A stretch of DNA of 64,000 bases from Malachius bipustulatus (Eukaryota; Arthropoda; Insecta; Coleoptera; Melyridae). The notes under the pieces are model-generated. The model did no database searches. It had not been told where the DNA came from and saw nothing but the letters and a program-made list of their open reading frames with translations. Shown here piece by piece: positions 36,744-46,940 of the stretch. The position numbers and the translations under genes were made by a program. Each line of letters opens with the position of its first letter. Position 1 is the stretch's first letter. Location of the stretch: assembly GCA_910589415.1 (NCBI GenBank), contig OU342630.1, positions 47,090,012-47,154,011 on the forward strand, in the 5' to 3' direction.

Positions 36744-36850
36744 AGAAAGAGTTAGCTGTGCAGATTGTGGCTGTTTTTCTCATTTTTATTAATTTACAAG
36801 ATAAATATTATGTTTTTGTTTTTACTGTTAAGAATCTTTTTCTAATCTTC

Positions 36851-36856
36851 AATAAA
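36851..36856 (+). promoter_or_regulatory. Polyadenylation signal of the transposase gene
   Basis: AATAAA about 110 bases after the stop codon and inside the transposon, so the element carries its own 3' end signal. Confidence 0.6.
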
Positions 36857-37459
36857 CAATGTTGTGAATATTTTTTATTTAAGTATTATTTATTAAAAAG
36901 CTAGAGAAATTATGCAATGTCTGGCGTAATTTAACATAACGTTATTTTTAACGGGACATAAAATAATTTTTTTTTTTATTTTATAATGAAATACCATCAC
37001 AATACATCTTCTAACACATACGCGTTGCAGTTTTGCTGTGTTGACGGATTTATTTTATGCAAGTCCCCGTAATTGAGTGCAACAACAGTACAAGTCCATA
37101 ATTATTTTTTTGTGTCGAGATAAAACCACATTCTTTTTGTAAAATTGCTTAACGCAAAACGATTCTTAACAATAAGGTCTACAAGTGTCCTGTACATGTT
37201 AAAGTTGTAACTCAAATGATTTTGAAGTTATATAGTTTTTATCGATTTACTCAAAACATAGATTTTGGACTTGTACTACTTTTGAACTCACCGATTCAAT
37301 TATTATTATTGCCATGCAAATTATTGTACTTTTCGAGTTTTATGATCGACCTGGATAGGCTGTCTATAAATCATTACATAATTACAAATAGGGCAGATTT
37401 TTTTAAGCTGGTGAGTTAAAATAATTTTTATAAATTCGAAGAATTTCAGTTCTACATCA

Positions 37460-37688
37460 TATACCGCAATAACAGTACTTATGAGTCTTTATACATAGGC
37501 GAATTGAAATTAGTATAGTTGCTATGGTAAATGTTTCAATGGGATTGTTTGTAACAACACTAACAATTTAGTAAGTCTAACAATTATTTCCCTGCGTGTT
37601 TAAATGTCCATCAGTATCCAGCAAAATCGTACAGAGCAATTAATTATTAGCCTATGTATAAAGACTCTATCAGTATTCGCACAGTATA
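37460..37688. mobile_element. MITE, family B copy 1
   Basis: Inverted termini TATACCGCAATAACAGTACT and, at the right, ATCAGTATTCGCACAGTATA; GAGTCTTTATACATAGGC and GCCTATGTATAAAGACTC pair exactly inside. Related to the shorter copy at 40015-40119. Confidence 0.6.
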
Positions 37689-38263
37689 TAAATAAAGTAA
37701 TCATATCAAATTGTTTCAAATTGAAAACAAAAACAAAAAAAAAACCGTTAAACGAGTTAAAATTTATAGTTAGTAGTCAGTGGGGGAAATAAATTATTAT
37801 TAAAACGTATCAATCTATGTACCTATTAGGTTTAAACTTAGGTAATAGGTACGATTATTTGAAAAAGTGATAAATTTGTAGGTCTTTTAAATATCATAGG
37901 TAGGTACTATATAAAAAAATCGTAATTTAATAATTATTATTCTAATAAAAGTAAACAACAAAATTGTAAACTTATCACTGAAACAATATTTGAAAAAAAA
38001 ATTCTAAAATTTGAATACTTGCTTCACTTTTGTACACAACATACCTTCTGCCAACATACCAACATATATTCTGTTATGAATTTAATTATTCGTAATGGTG
38101 AAAAAAATTTAAGTGAAACTTCTGCAGCTATAAAGGAAGCTAAACAATTTATCAAAATGACAAACTTTTAGACATGAATGAATCTAAATAGTATATTGTG
38201 AAACGAAAAGAGAAAATTTCTCACGAGTGTGAAATTTCTTTTCCGCACGTGATACACACAGTA
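37689..38263. other. AT-rich intergenic DNA, no gene
   Basis: No recognised coding sequence. TAGGTACC-like words near 37815-37900. Confidence 0.4.
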
Positions 38264-39186
38264 CTTTTCCTACGACCACAATTTAACAGATTAATTATTT
38301 AACAAATTTAACACATAAATTATTTTTTCTGACAATGCTCTGCTTTTATGACCTTTTCTCCAATTTATGAAATGTTTATAAGCAGATTCGTATTTTTCTC
38401 TCGAAACTACAGGTAGCAAATTCAAAGAACACAAACCTGCTTGTTTTCTGACTTCAGCAGGTGGTGTATTTTCTGCTTCAGATTCAGAGGAATTACAATC
38501 CATTATAATGATAGGTACCTAACTAAAGATTATTTTGTCAGACTACCTAGGTAAGTAGGTATTATTTTCAATTCTACCAATGACTTTTTAATGTTACTAT
38601 TATATACTGTTAAATCATTCTACCGACAGTATTATTATTATTTATTATTAGACTCCGTATAAACTAAAAATAAGTGACGTGAGCGTGGAGACGTGGTAGA
38701 TAATAACAATGATTTAAGAGAGGTTAGTATATCATTGATATGCAACTTCTACACAACGCAGGCGCTGTGCGTCGTCGATGGAAGTTAGTAGAGGTGTGCG
38801 AGTTATTTTCACGATCACGTTCGTGAATTTGATTTGAACGCTACTAATGCTGTTATTAGCGATCAACTCGTAAATTTTAATAATTACTGCCACAAGAGAA
38901 TAATGAGTATATTTTATAGTCTTGTCGGGTTCTATGTTATCCCATTCGTGTTTATTTTATTACCTTGAAGCTTTAAATGAATAGTTATTCCATTAACAAT
39001 AAGTAACAGTTGAGTTCTCAGTTACCGCCCATCACTATTGTTTACATTAAAACTGTACGGAAACGATTTTTGGCTATGCGTTATGTCACTTTGTCGCACA
39101 GTTTTGGATACGTGAGAAATCTGCTAGTTTGCGCACAAAAAACGATGCGCAAAGTAGTGTTTTGTATAGTGGTCGTAGGAAAAATA
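38264..39186. mobile_element. Element remnant with CCTACGACCAC inverted ends
   Basis: CTTTTCCTACGACCACAA at 38264 is mirrored by GTGGTCGTAGGAAAAATA near 39170. A short tyrosine-recombinase-like reading frame lies inside on the minus strand. True boundaries and any target duplication are not clear. Confidence 0.45.
38291..38503 (-). pseudogene. Recombinase-like N-terminal fragment, 70 aa
   Basis: Starts MDCNSSESEAENTPPAEV and continues NLLPVVSREKYESAYKHFIN and WRKGHKSRALSEKI. The pattern of S-R-x-K-Y-E-x-A-Y-x-x-F-x-x-W resembles the core-binding N-terminus of tyrosine-recombinase (Crypton-like) proteins of insects. The frame stops after YVLNLLNN, and no catalytic R-H-R-Y domain follows, so it is a fragment or a first exon whose partner is gone. 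Assignment is by pattern memory only. Confidence 0.4.
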
Positions 39187-40014
39187 TTTTGCCATATTAT
39201 TATTTTTGCGGAAAAATATTTAATTCAAATCAATTTAAAATGGACTAAACTGAAAGTAGGCCTTGACATTTTGATTTAGAATATATTAAATAGTAGACGA
39301 AAGTGTCCATACCATTATGTAACTAGGGATCTTTGAAAAAAGTAATCCAAACTGAAAATTCAATAGAAAAAATCAATAATAAATTTCAGGTGCTTATCTA
39401 ATCTTAGTATTTACTCCTTCGCCGATCTGCATATTATAAAGTTATAGTTATAGGAGTCCATCTTAAATACAGTATACCTCGATATTGACAGATGTTTATT
39501 ATATGAGAGTATAAAAGGTTATAGTGTCATTTCCCTCGGACGTATCTTTTTACGTTGCAGTATACTTTCTTGATGCGTTTAAATAGGTAGACCAGACCAG
39601 TTTAGGAATTTTGTTTTAACGTGATATTAGCAAGTGGCAACTTTTAAAGTAACCCTGTGTAGTGACTTTTGCATCAAGGATCATATTCTTGTAGGTACCA
39701 AAGAAATTTCCTCATCGTTCTCTTGAATTAGGTCGAAGGTGGATCACTACGAGCAGACACTACACACCTGTAACTGTGTGTAAATCTAAAGGTTTTCTTC
39801 TAACGAATTAAGTACCTATATCAAGACACAGAATTTGATTAAAAACATACAAAGAATTGATATTTGAAACAGTAGATCTTTGAAATTATTATTCATTAGT
39901 AACTAAAGTTTGTTAGATAGATAAAAGACACATAAATATGACTGGAAAGTGGAAACTTGGATCAAATGTTTCCCATTCCTAGACTAAAAGAAGTTTCACT
40001 TAGATAGGATGTTA
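39187..40014. other. AT-rich intergenic DNA, no gene
   Basis: Nothing recognisable. Confidence 0.4.
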
Positions 40015-40119
40015 TACCGTGCGAGTACCTACACGTTTTTGTTTGTCTATAAGTGTAGAGTCCATAATCGTACAGAGTAATTTTGCCTATGCATATAAAG
40101 ACTCAGTATTCGCACGGTA
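40015..40119. mobile_element. MITE, family B copy 2, with TTA duplication
   Basis: 105 bp, beginning TACCGTGCGAGTACC and ending CAGTATTCGCACGGTA, flanked by TTA on both sides (40012-40014, 40120-40122). The internal CGTACAGAGTAATTTTGCCT and ATAAAGACTCAGTATTCGCA match copy 1. A 3-bp TTA duplication suggests PIF/Harbinger or a similar superfamily. Confidence 0.75.
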
Positions 40120-40380
40120 TTAAAAATAAAACTTATTACCGTACTTTTTTTATTGTACTCGTTGGGAATAATTATTAATAAATGACAGGGTATAATGGTT
40201 ACTATACCTCCTGACAAAAATATCACATCAACAACGAATTTCTTGCTTGTATTTCGTTGTTGTATAATTCTAATAAAGGAGGATAAAGAAACGAAAAAAA
40301 TGCTTCAGACTTCATAGAGTCCATTTTTGTAAGATGTGTGTAAAACATTACAATTACAGGGAAATTTCTGGTTTATTATA

Positions 40381-41435
40381 CAGGGTGTTTCATTAATCAG
40401 TGCAGAAAATTCAACTGGAGTTTCCCTGGTGAATTTTAAGGGGGGTTTGTCATAAAAAATTTTTCTTAAAGCCTCCCCTAAGAAGTTACAGCCCCCTAAA
40501 GTAGGGTAAAAACTTCAAATTTTCTATCGATTTTTTTCTGAAATGACATGAAATAAAAAAAAACGGCTGGGTATTCGAATATACTACTATCATGAAGCCT
40601 CCATTATTACATAATTTTATCCACCATTGTTCTCTGCAAGGGTGTGAATCATACTACCCCTAAAAGTTTTTTCCCAGAACTTTTTTCCTAATAATTTTTT
40701 TTATCTTTAAATTCACACTTAGGAGGGCCAGTTAAATTGAAAAAAAATTGTCTCTTGAAAATTTCACGAAAACTGAATACTTTTCCACTAAAGAAATAAA
40801 ATAAGGGCATGTATTCAAGAAAATTGTACCCATTTTGAACACTGTCTTAACAAAATATTGTTAATTTAAATTAAGTTGATTGTGTTTATTGTTAATTATG
40901 TTTTTGTGTTATTTAATGTTTATTTATTTCTATAAATATTTCTATAAATATAAAATATTTTACATATTTTACATTTTTACATATTTTTATGAATCTGTAT
41001 GTAAAATCACACTGTTATAATTTATGTAAGTGCGCTTATTTTATTTCTTTGGTGGAAAAATATTGAGTTTCCGTGAAATTTTAAAAATTTTTAAGATTAA
41101 GATTAAAATGTGAATTTAAAAATAAAATAAAAAAAATAATTAGGAAAAAAGTTCTGGAAAAAAACTTTAGGGATTCACACCCTTGCAGAGAACAAGGGTG
41201 GATAAATTTATGTAATTATGGAGGCTTCTTGGTAGTAGTATTCGAATTAGCCGTCTTTTTTTTATTTCAAGTCATTTCAGAAAAAATCGATAAATGTGAA
41301 TTTTTTACCTTACTTTAAGGGGATGTAACTTATTAGGGGAGGCTTTAAGAAATTTTTCTTTTATTACAAACCACCCTTAAAATTCAGCGAGGAATCTCCA
41401 CTTGAATTTTCTGCACTGATTAATGAAACACCCTG
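40381..41435. mobile_element. TA-flanked fold-back element, CAGGGTGTTTC ends
   Basis: Begins CAGGGTGTTTCATTAATCAG and ends CTGATTAATGAAACACCCTG, TA on each side. The arms of about 450 bp mirror GTGCAGAAAATTCAA, AAAGCCTCCCCTAA, ATGAAGCCTCCATTA and CCTTGTTCTCTGCAAGGGTG-like words; an AT-rich centre lies at about 40900. Non-coding. Confidence 0.88.
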
Positions 41436-41437
41436 TA

Positions 41438-42659
41438 TAGTATATTTTTGGTAACACAGGCTACAGTTGATACCTACATCAAATTTTTTTACCGCAGTTC
41501 AAGAAAATACGGTTGTAGAAAACACAGCAGCTTTGGATACAGTTGCTTTTTTGGAATTACTCGTCTCAAAATTGTGAAATAACCCAATTTTAAATTTCCT
41601 TGAGCCCTGCATAATACATCTTACAGAAATGTAGGTACTCAAACACTTTGAACAAAATTCAGATTGATTAATTTAGAGTCATCTCTATACTAGATCGAGT
41701 TTTATTAGACTATTACAGATCAATTTGGTGGTCAAAAAAATAAAGATTAAATTTGTTCTATTACAAATTATTATCATTATCAAAAAAATCCAGATGCATA
41801 GAAAATTGAATCAATTTTTTTGGCAATCTCTATAGATAAACTAGTGCACGAGAGCTATTTTAAAAAAATACACTAAAAAGCGATCACGCATTTTACATGA
41901 TCGGTGGATTTTTCAGCATTTCTTAAATAAAATTTCAACACCTACAGGTCTAAATGTTATGACGGAAGTTGTCAGTTTTTGACCAGTTGAGTAGCTATAG
42001 CGGAAACAAAAAATAGGCCAGACTTCAAGTAGTCCAGTTGAATTACAAAAAATGTTTGTTATTAATATTATGTAAATCGTCTCGTTTGTACATCTCAATA
42101 AATATTTATGCATGTGTGAGAAAAATCACTGTAAAAACTTATTGTTATACAAATAAATATTACCAGTTGTTCTTAAGTTTTCATTTTATTCCATTTAATA
42201 AACCTTATAGCTGTGTAGGTAGGTACTCGTTGTACTTTTTACAATACAGATACACTTTTTTTGATTTTACAAGCATAGGGAATTCCTTGTAAAATTTTGA
42301 CTAATATAGGTAATGTTAATTAATAAAAAATAGATAAAATTAACAAGAGAGAAATGTTAAATGGGTCATTTGTTTAAATAAAAACAGTGCATTTTGTTCA
42401 AGCAAATATGGTGATCACACTGATCAAGTTTGTATCGCCTACCTTTATGAGGGAGTGGATTGTATTTTCAGTAGTTCTTCAGCAGGGTATTCAGCTGGCT
42501 TCTATATGTTTCTCGGGGTTCGGGTTGCTATTCTTTCTTGTTCCTTGGTAACCGGAACAAACAATCAAAGAAACCACAGAAAACTCTATGGCCACTTGAC
42601 GAGGTAGGCGAAATAACATACCCAGTCATCAGTGTGTGTAGATAAGAATCAAAATAAAT
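41438..42659. other. AT-rich intergenic DNA, no gene
   Basis: No recognised coding sequence or repeat boundary. Open frames at 41913-42292 are AT-rich and unsupported. Confidence 0.4.
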
Positions 42660-44295
42660 TATTATATTGAACGGAATGATATTCCATCCCTGATTGAGCT
42701 CCAAAATAGTGTTACATCGTCCATTACAATGTACTCCATTTGCGCTGATGACATTGCTGATTGTCTGGAAAAGCTTGACGCCAGAGGCGGGGCTGGACCT
42801 GATGGTATTCCTTCATTTTTTATTAAATCATGTAGTCAATCTCTTTTTGAACCCCTACTGATTTTGTATAACAAATTATTGTCTGAAGGAGTTATGCCCT
42901 CTTTCTGGAAGCAGGCGGAAACAATTCCCATACATGAATCAGGCAATAGAAATAATTTGTATAATAATTATAGGAATATTTCAATGCTTTCTCATTTTGC
43001 AAAAATATTTGAATGTATTGTAACCAAGTATTTGTACTATAAAGTTGAACATTTGATTGACGAGAATCAGCATGCCTTTTGCCGAGGTCGCTCAACATCA
43101 ACTAATCTTATAAAGTTCACTCAGTTTGTTATAGCAGCAATGGAGAATGGCACGGAGGTGGATGCTTTGTACACTGATTTCTCCAAAGCATTTGATAAAG
43201 TACATCACCCAACATTACTGGTTAAGTTGGAGGCATCGGTTTGCATGGCACCCTCCTTCGTTGGATTAAATCATATTTATCGCACCGCAGGCAGTGTGTT
43301 AGGTTTGATGGTCATAAAATACTGATTGTGATGAACTTCAAAGTGATCTTCAGCGCCTATACGGTTTTTGTGTAGCAAATCGACTATCTCTGAATTTGGA
43401 AAAGTGTTCTTATATTAGATTTACAAGAGGTAGGATCACAATATAAACAACTATATTCTAAATAAGGTAGACAACATTAAAGATCTTGGTGTCATTCTTG
43501 ATTCTGGTATGAGGTTTGATTTTCATATGGATGCTGTGGTGCGAAAAGCTTATAGAAACTTAGGATTTATTGCCCGTAACACGACAAGACTTTGCCAGTG
43601 AACGAAGTTTAATCACACTGTTTACTTCCATGGTTAGAAGTCACATAGAATACTGTTCCATTGTTTGGAGCCCGTACTATGAATACTATATAAACAGATT
43701 GGAAAAGGTTCAAAGAAAATTTCTTGGCATACTGAACTATCACCGTTACCACAGGGGATTGCATTCGCAACCCTACGAAGCGTCCCTGAGGTTTTATTGC
43801 TTGAGCAGATTGGTGGATCGTCGCAGAGTTTGTTGCATTGTGTACGTGTATAAAATTTTTAATAACTTAATTTATTCACCATTTCTTCATGCATCCTTGG
43901 CACTGAGAGTCGCTGTGTATTTCGGAAGGATGTCCTACTTGTTGCATGTGCCTTATTCCAGAACCAATTACAGCTTAAATTCTCCTGTAAGAAATATGCA
44001 GCGTTGTGTCAATACTTATTTTAGTCATATTGATATCTTTCATGTTTCATTGTATGCTTTAAAACGTCAAGCTTATGCCTCATTGGCCAATGCAGGTTAG
44101 TGTGGGTGTTTTTTTTTTCTTTTGTATTTGTTATATCAGCAGAAATAAACTGTCTGAGTCCGCTAGTTTCGTTGTTGGGTATCAGTTTTTTTTATATTTT
44201 CTTTCCTTTTGTAGTTTTTAAGATGACCCGTTGTACATAATTGATTGCATGGGTTAATTTTACCTGTTGAGTTTCCCAAATTTATAAATAAATAA
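42660..44295 (+). mobile_element. Dead Jockey-like LINE with AAATAAAT tail
   Basis: A 5'-truncated and internally deleted non-LTR retrotransposon ending in TTTATAAATAAATAAATAAA (about 44280). The coding part starts mid-way through the reverse transcriptase. Confidence 0.82.
42729..44100 (+). pseudogene. LINE reverse transcriptase, frameshifted, YADD lost
   Basis: The first block reads DARGGAGPDGIPSFFIKSC, EGVMPSFWKQAETIPI, DENQHAFCRGRSTSTNLIKF and ALYTDFSKAFDKVHH (RT motifs up to the first catalytic aspartate). After about 43225 the frame breaks and the segment with the YADD box is deleted. The sequence resumes in other frames with LYGFCVANRLSLNLEKC (about 43350) and IKDLGVILDSGMRFDFHMD (about 43475), then from 43570 MVRSHIEYCSIVWSPYY and RLEKVQRKFLGILNYHRYH. 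It cannot be active. Confidence 0.88.
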
Positions 44296-44309
44296 ATAAA
44301 TATCCATAA

Positions 44310-45045
44310 ACAGCGTTTGTTCCTATATGAGAAGTTACATACATTTTAAATCTGTTAAGACATTTTAGAGTAAATCGGAAAGGAATATTCAATTTGTGAC
44401 GAAAATGACTTATAATCGGGATTTTCTCAAAAATAGCCTGACAGATATTTACATGAGAATTCTCTTCGTTCGGTTAAATCCAGTTAAAAGGGAGATAGCG
44501 AACAAAGTCTTAAGCGAAAAGATATAAGGCCATCTTATTGAAAAATTAGGTAAGTACCTACTTTTGCGAACTAAGTCAGAGGAAGCTGATGACTGTCTTG
44601 GCTATCGGTAATATGTTCACATCCTTCAGTGTGAGAAAGTTACTCCCGAAGGTTGGTAGTCTGGTTCTTCCCAAAGCATATAGGTTGTGTTTTGTTGTTT
44701 CGTCGTCCTCCAAGCATATAGGCGGCTAAAAAATCGCTAAACCGGTCCAATGCAGGTACAGGTGATGATTCGAGGCCTATTAAGGCTTTCAGTTCTTTCC
44801 TGTTACGCTCCAATAATAGGTCTTTGGTGTTTTTTTCGACATGTCCGCGTGTCCCGTATAAAGGCCGTGTCCGAATAGTCCAATCTTGATAAGTTTCGCC
44901 AGTGCTGGAGGACTTTATCTCTCATCCCAGTTGCATATCGTTCTTTTGAAAATATTTTTTTGTTTATCAATCATGTAAAACTAGTGCTTAAATGTTGAAT
45001 GCATATTTTCAAAACCCAAAATTTTTGTAATAATGATCACATTTT
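44310..45045. other. Intergenic DNA with a possible retroelement scrap
   Basis: No gene. The minus strand of 44690-44940 has short open pieces (LIKIGLFGHGLYTGHADMS, DLLLERNRKELKALIGL) in different frames that feel like the 3' part of a decayed retrotransposon ORF. Weak. Confidence 0.3.
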
Positions 45046-45049
45046 AGGT

Positions 45050-45889
45050 TGTAACGAAATCCCAGGATTTAGTTTATAATTATTCTAATTATTTATTTAC
45101 TAGAGACAGTTGACTTCATCTAATCAGTTCAAAGCAAGAAGACAGGGTTTTTGCGGTGGTGATAGCGGCCTTATCACCCCGCCGCCGGCTATAAAAGCAG
45201 TGGACATCCGAAGAACGGACAGTGCTTCGGACAGGTGGATTTTATATTGAGCCTGCAGGAGCCAGCACCCCGCGGTGGATGTACTGAACTACTGAGTCGA
45301 CCGACCGGGTAAACAGGCAGCGAAGCGTGAGCCAGGTACTGACCGGCCCGCGTTTCATTACTCTGGCGGGTGTAGTGAGCCCCCAGAGACAGGACATGAG
45401 AAGTACATGTACTGAGTGTATGGAGGCGGAAAGGCAGACGTATTGAGTTGGCTAATTCAACGTGGGGAGCCTGCTACCTCCCGTTCTCCGGGCGGACGAG
45501 GTTCAAGGCGCGCAGCAGGAGTCAATCGCGTGCTGCGGGATAATAAGACGGGTGACGCGTACGAACGTACCAACGAGGTGTCGAGGGTTACTGAAGGTAT
45601 CCGACTATCCCCAGCAGTGGCCGGCGGCCGGCGGCGTCCTGTTCTTATCACCCAGCGCTGCAACCAACCAGTACCGGCAACCAACGGGAATCTTGGATTG
45701 ACGTGGTCGGCCCGTCCAAGGGAAGGAGCCAAACCTCTGAAGCCGACATTGCATTTTAGTAATAATTTCTTTCTGGTGTATTGTAAATATTCATTTTGTA
45801 AATAAATATATTTTTTTAAATATCTTAGTAACGGGTTACTTGGGGACTGAATCCACGACCGAAATATCCAAATTAAAATACCCGTTACA
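45050..45889 (+). mobile_element. Solo LTR of a Gypsy/Ty3-type retrotransposon
   Basis: 840 bp starting TGTAACG and ending CGTTACA (inverted TG...CA ends), flanked by a 4-bp direct repeat AGGT (45046-45049, 45890-45893). It contains a TATA box (TATAAAA, 45190-45196) followed by a GC-rich transcribed region and AATAAA at 45801-45806: the U3-R-U5 layout. No internal coding region or second LTR is present, so it is the product of LTR-LTR recombination. The 4-bp duplication favours Gypsy over BEL or Copia (5 bp). Confidence 0.88.
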
Positions 45890-46004
45890 AGGTTATCGCG
45901 AAGTAATTTAAAGATGACTTAATAATAGTATACCTATACCGATTATTAATTTCATTATTAATAGTCCAGTATAATTAGTAGACGAAAAATGCAATTTTGT
46001 GAAG

Positions 46005-46685
46005 GTGGTGGATGATCGATGGTGCGTGAGACTAAATCCAAAAATGCAATCTCCTAGTCCTTGTGGAAAAGCGGCCATTTTGGCTTAAGCAGGGGATGAA
46101 TTTGTTTTTTGCATTTTAACAAAATAGACTCGTCTCTGAAAATGGATTTTTTCTCTTGACATAGTCGTTTACATTCATGCATATTTTTTAAATATTGGCC
46201 TCTATATACTTGTTTTTGAGATAAATATATTAGATAGTAAATTTGCTTCTGTTTCTGTGGTTATATCTTAAAAGTCTGTAAGCCATTTTCGAGAAAAATA
46301 GAAAAAAGTAGTGATTATGTTTTGTGATTTTCGTAATTTATTATTGCATTGACTTTAACAATTAAAATATTGCAACAAACAAAACCGTCAAAAATGACAA
46401 ATGTATCCAATTTTTAAGTCACAACTCACAACCAAAGCTATCACAAAAATGGAGACACAAATTGAAAACATTTTCCTGAAAAAATTTAAAAAAATTCATA
46501 GATGTAAATTTGTAGAGAATATTATTCTCCGTAAAGTAAGCTTTTACACTTTTTTCCATAAAATCACAATCAATCATAAAATGCAAAAAACAATGTTATC
46601 CCCTAAAACCAAAATGGCAGCTTTTTCACAAGGGGTATGAGGCTGCATTTTTGGATTTAGTCTCACCATCGACTCCCCCACAATA
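46005..46685. repeat. Fold-back element upstream of the LAP gene
   Basis: The left arm has GTGAGACTAAATCCAAAAAT, GCAATCTCCTAGTCCTTGTG and GGCCATTTTGGCTTAAGCAG; the right arm returns these in reverse (CAAAATGGCAGC, CACAAGGGGTATGAGGCTGC, ATTTTTGGATTTAGTCTCAC). It lacks a CAGGGTG end. It ends about 250 bp before the LAP start codon and could affect that promoter. Confidence 0.8.
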
Positions 46686-46940
46686 GCCCCGCAGAATTCA
46701 GTTTTTCCCGCTTTGATTCCATAATCAAAATCAAATTCTAATTTTACTGAACCATAATAAAAAGTGTTTTATCAACCTGACATTTTAAACAAAATGGAAC
46801 GATTACCCGAGCAACCATATCAATAAGAAATATATTTTGACTTTCGTAAACTTTCAAAATTTAAAGTAAAATGTTCTGATTTCTCAATATTTTCGTTAAT
46901 TTGCAAAAATTATAGTAAATGGCACAGTCTTAGAAGAACA

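Larger units (their letters stand above)
34515..37297 (+). mobile_element. Complete DNA transposon encoding a DUF7869-like protein
   Basis: The 2.78-kb element begins GAATCGGTGAGTGCAAAAAT and ends in its near-exact inverse (right end read inward: GAATCGGTGAGTTCAAAAGT). TAGTACAAGTCCAAAAT follows in both termini, for about 35 bp. It is flanked by AATT (34511-34514 and 37298-37301), a likely 4-bp target site, though AATT is palindromic so the boundary is ambiguous. The sub-terminal word AGTACAAGTCC recurs near 34680 and 37087, a candidate transposase-binding site. It contains one intact spliced gene and its own poly(A) signal, and so could be autonomous. Confidence 0.85.

Noticed and set aside
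45416..45805. A 129-codon frame and two others in GC-rich DNA
   Set aside because: They lie inside a solo LTR between its TATA box and poly(A) signal, where no coding is expected; composition alone explains the open frames.
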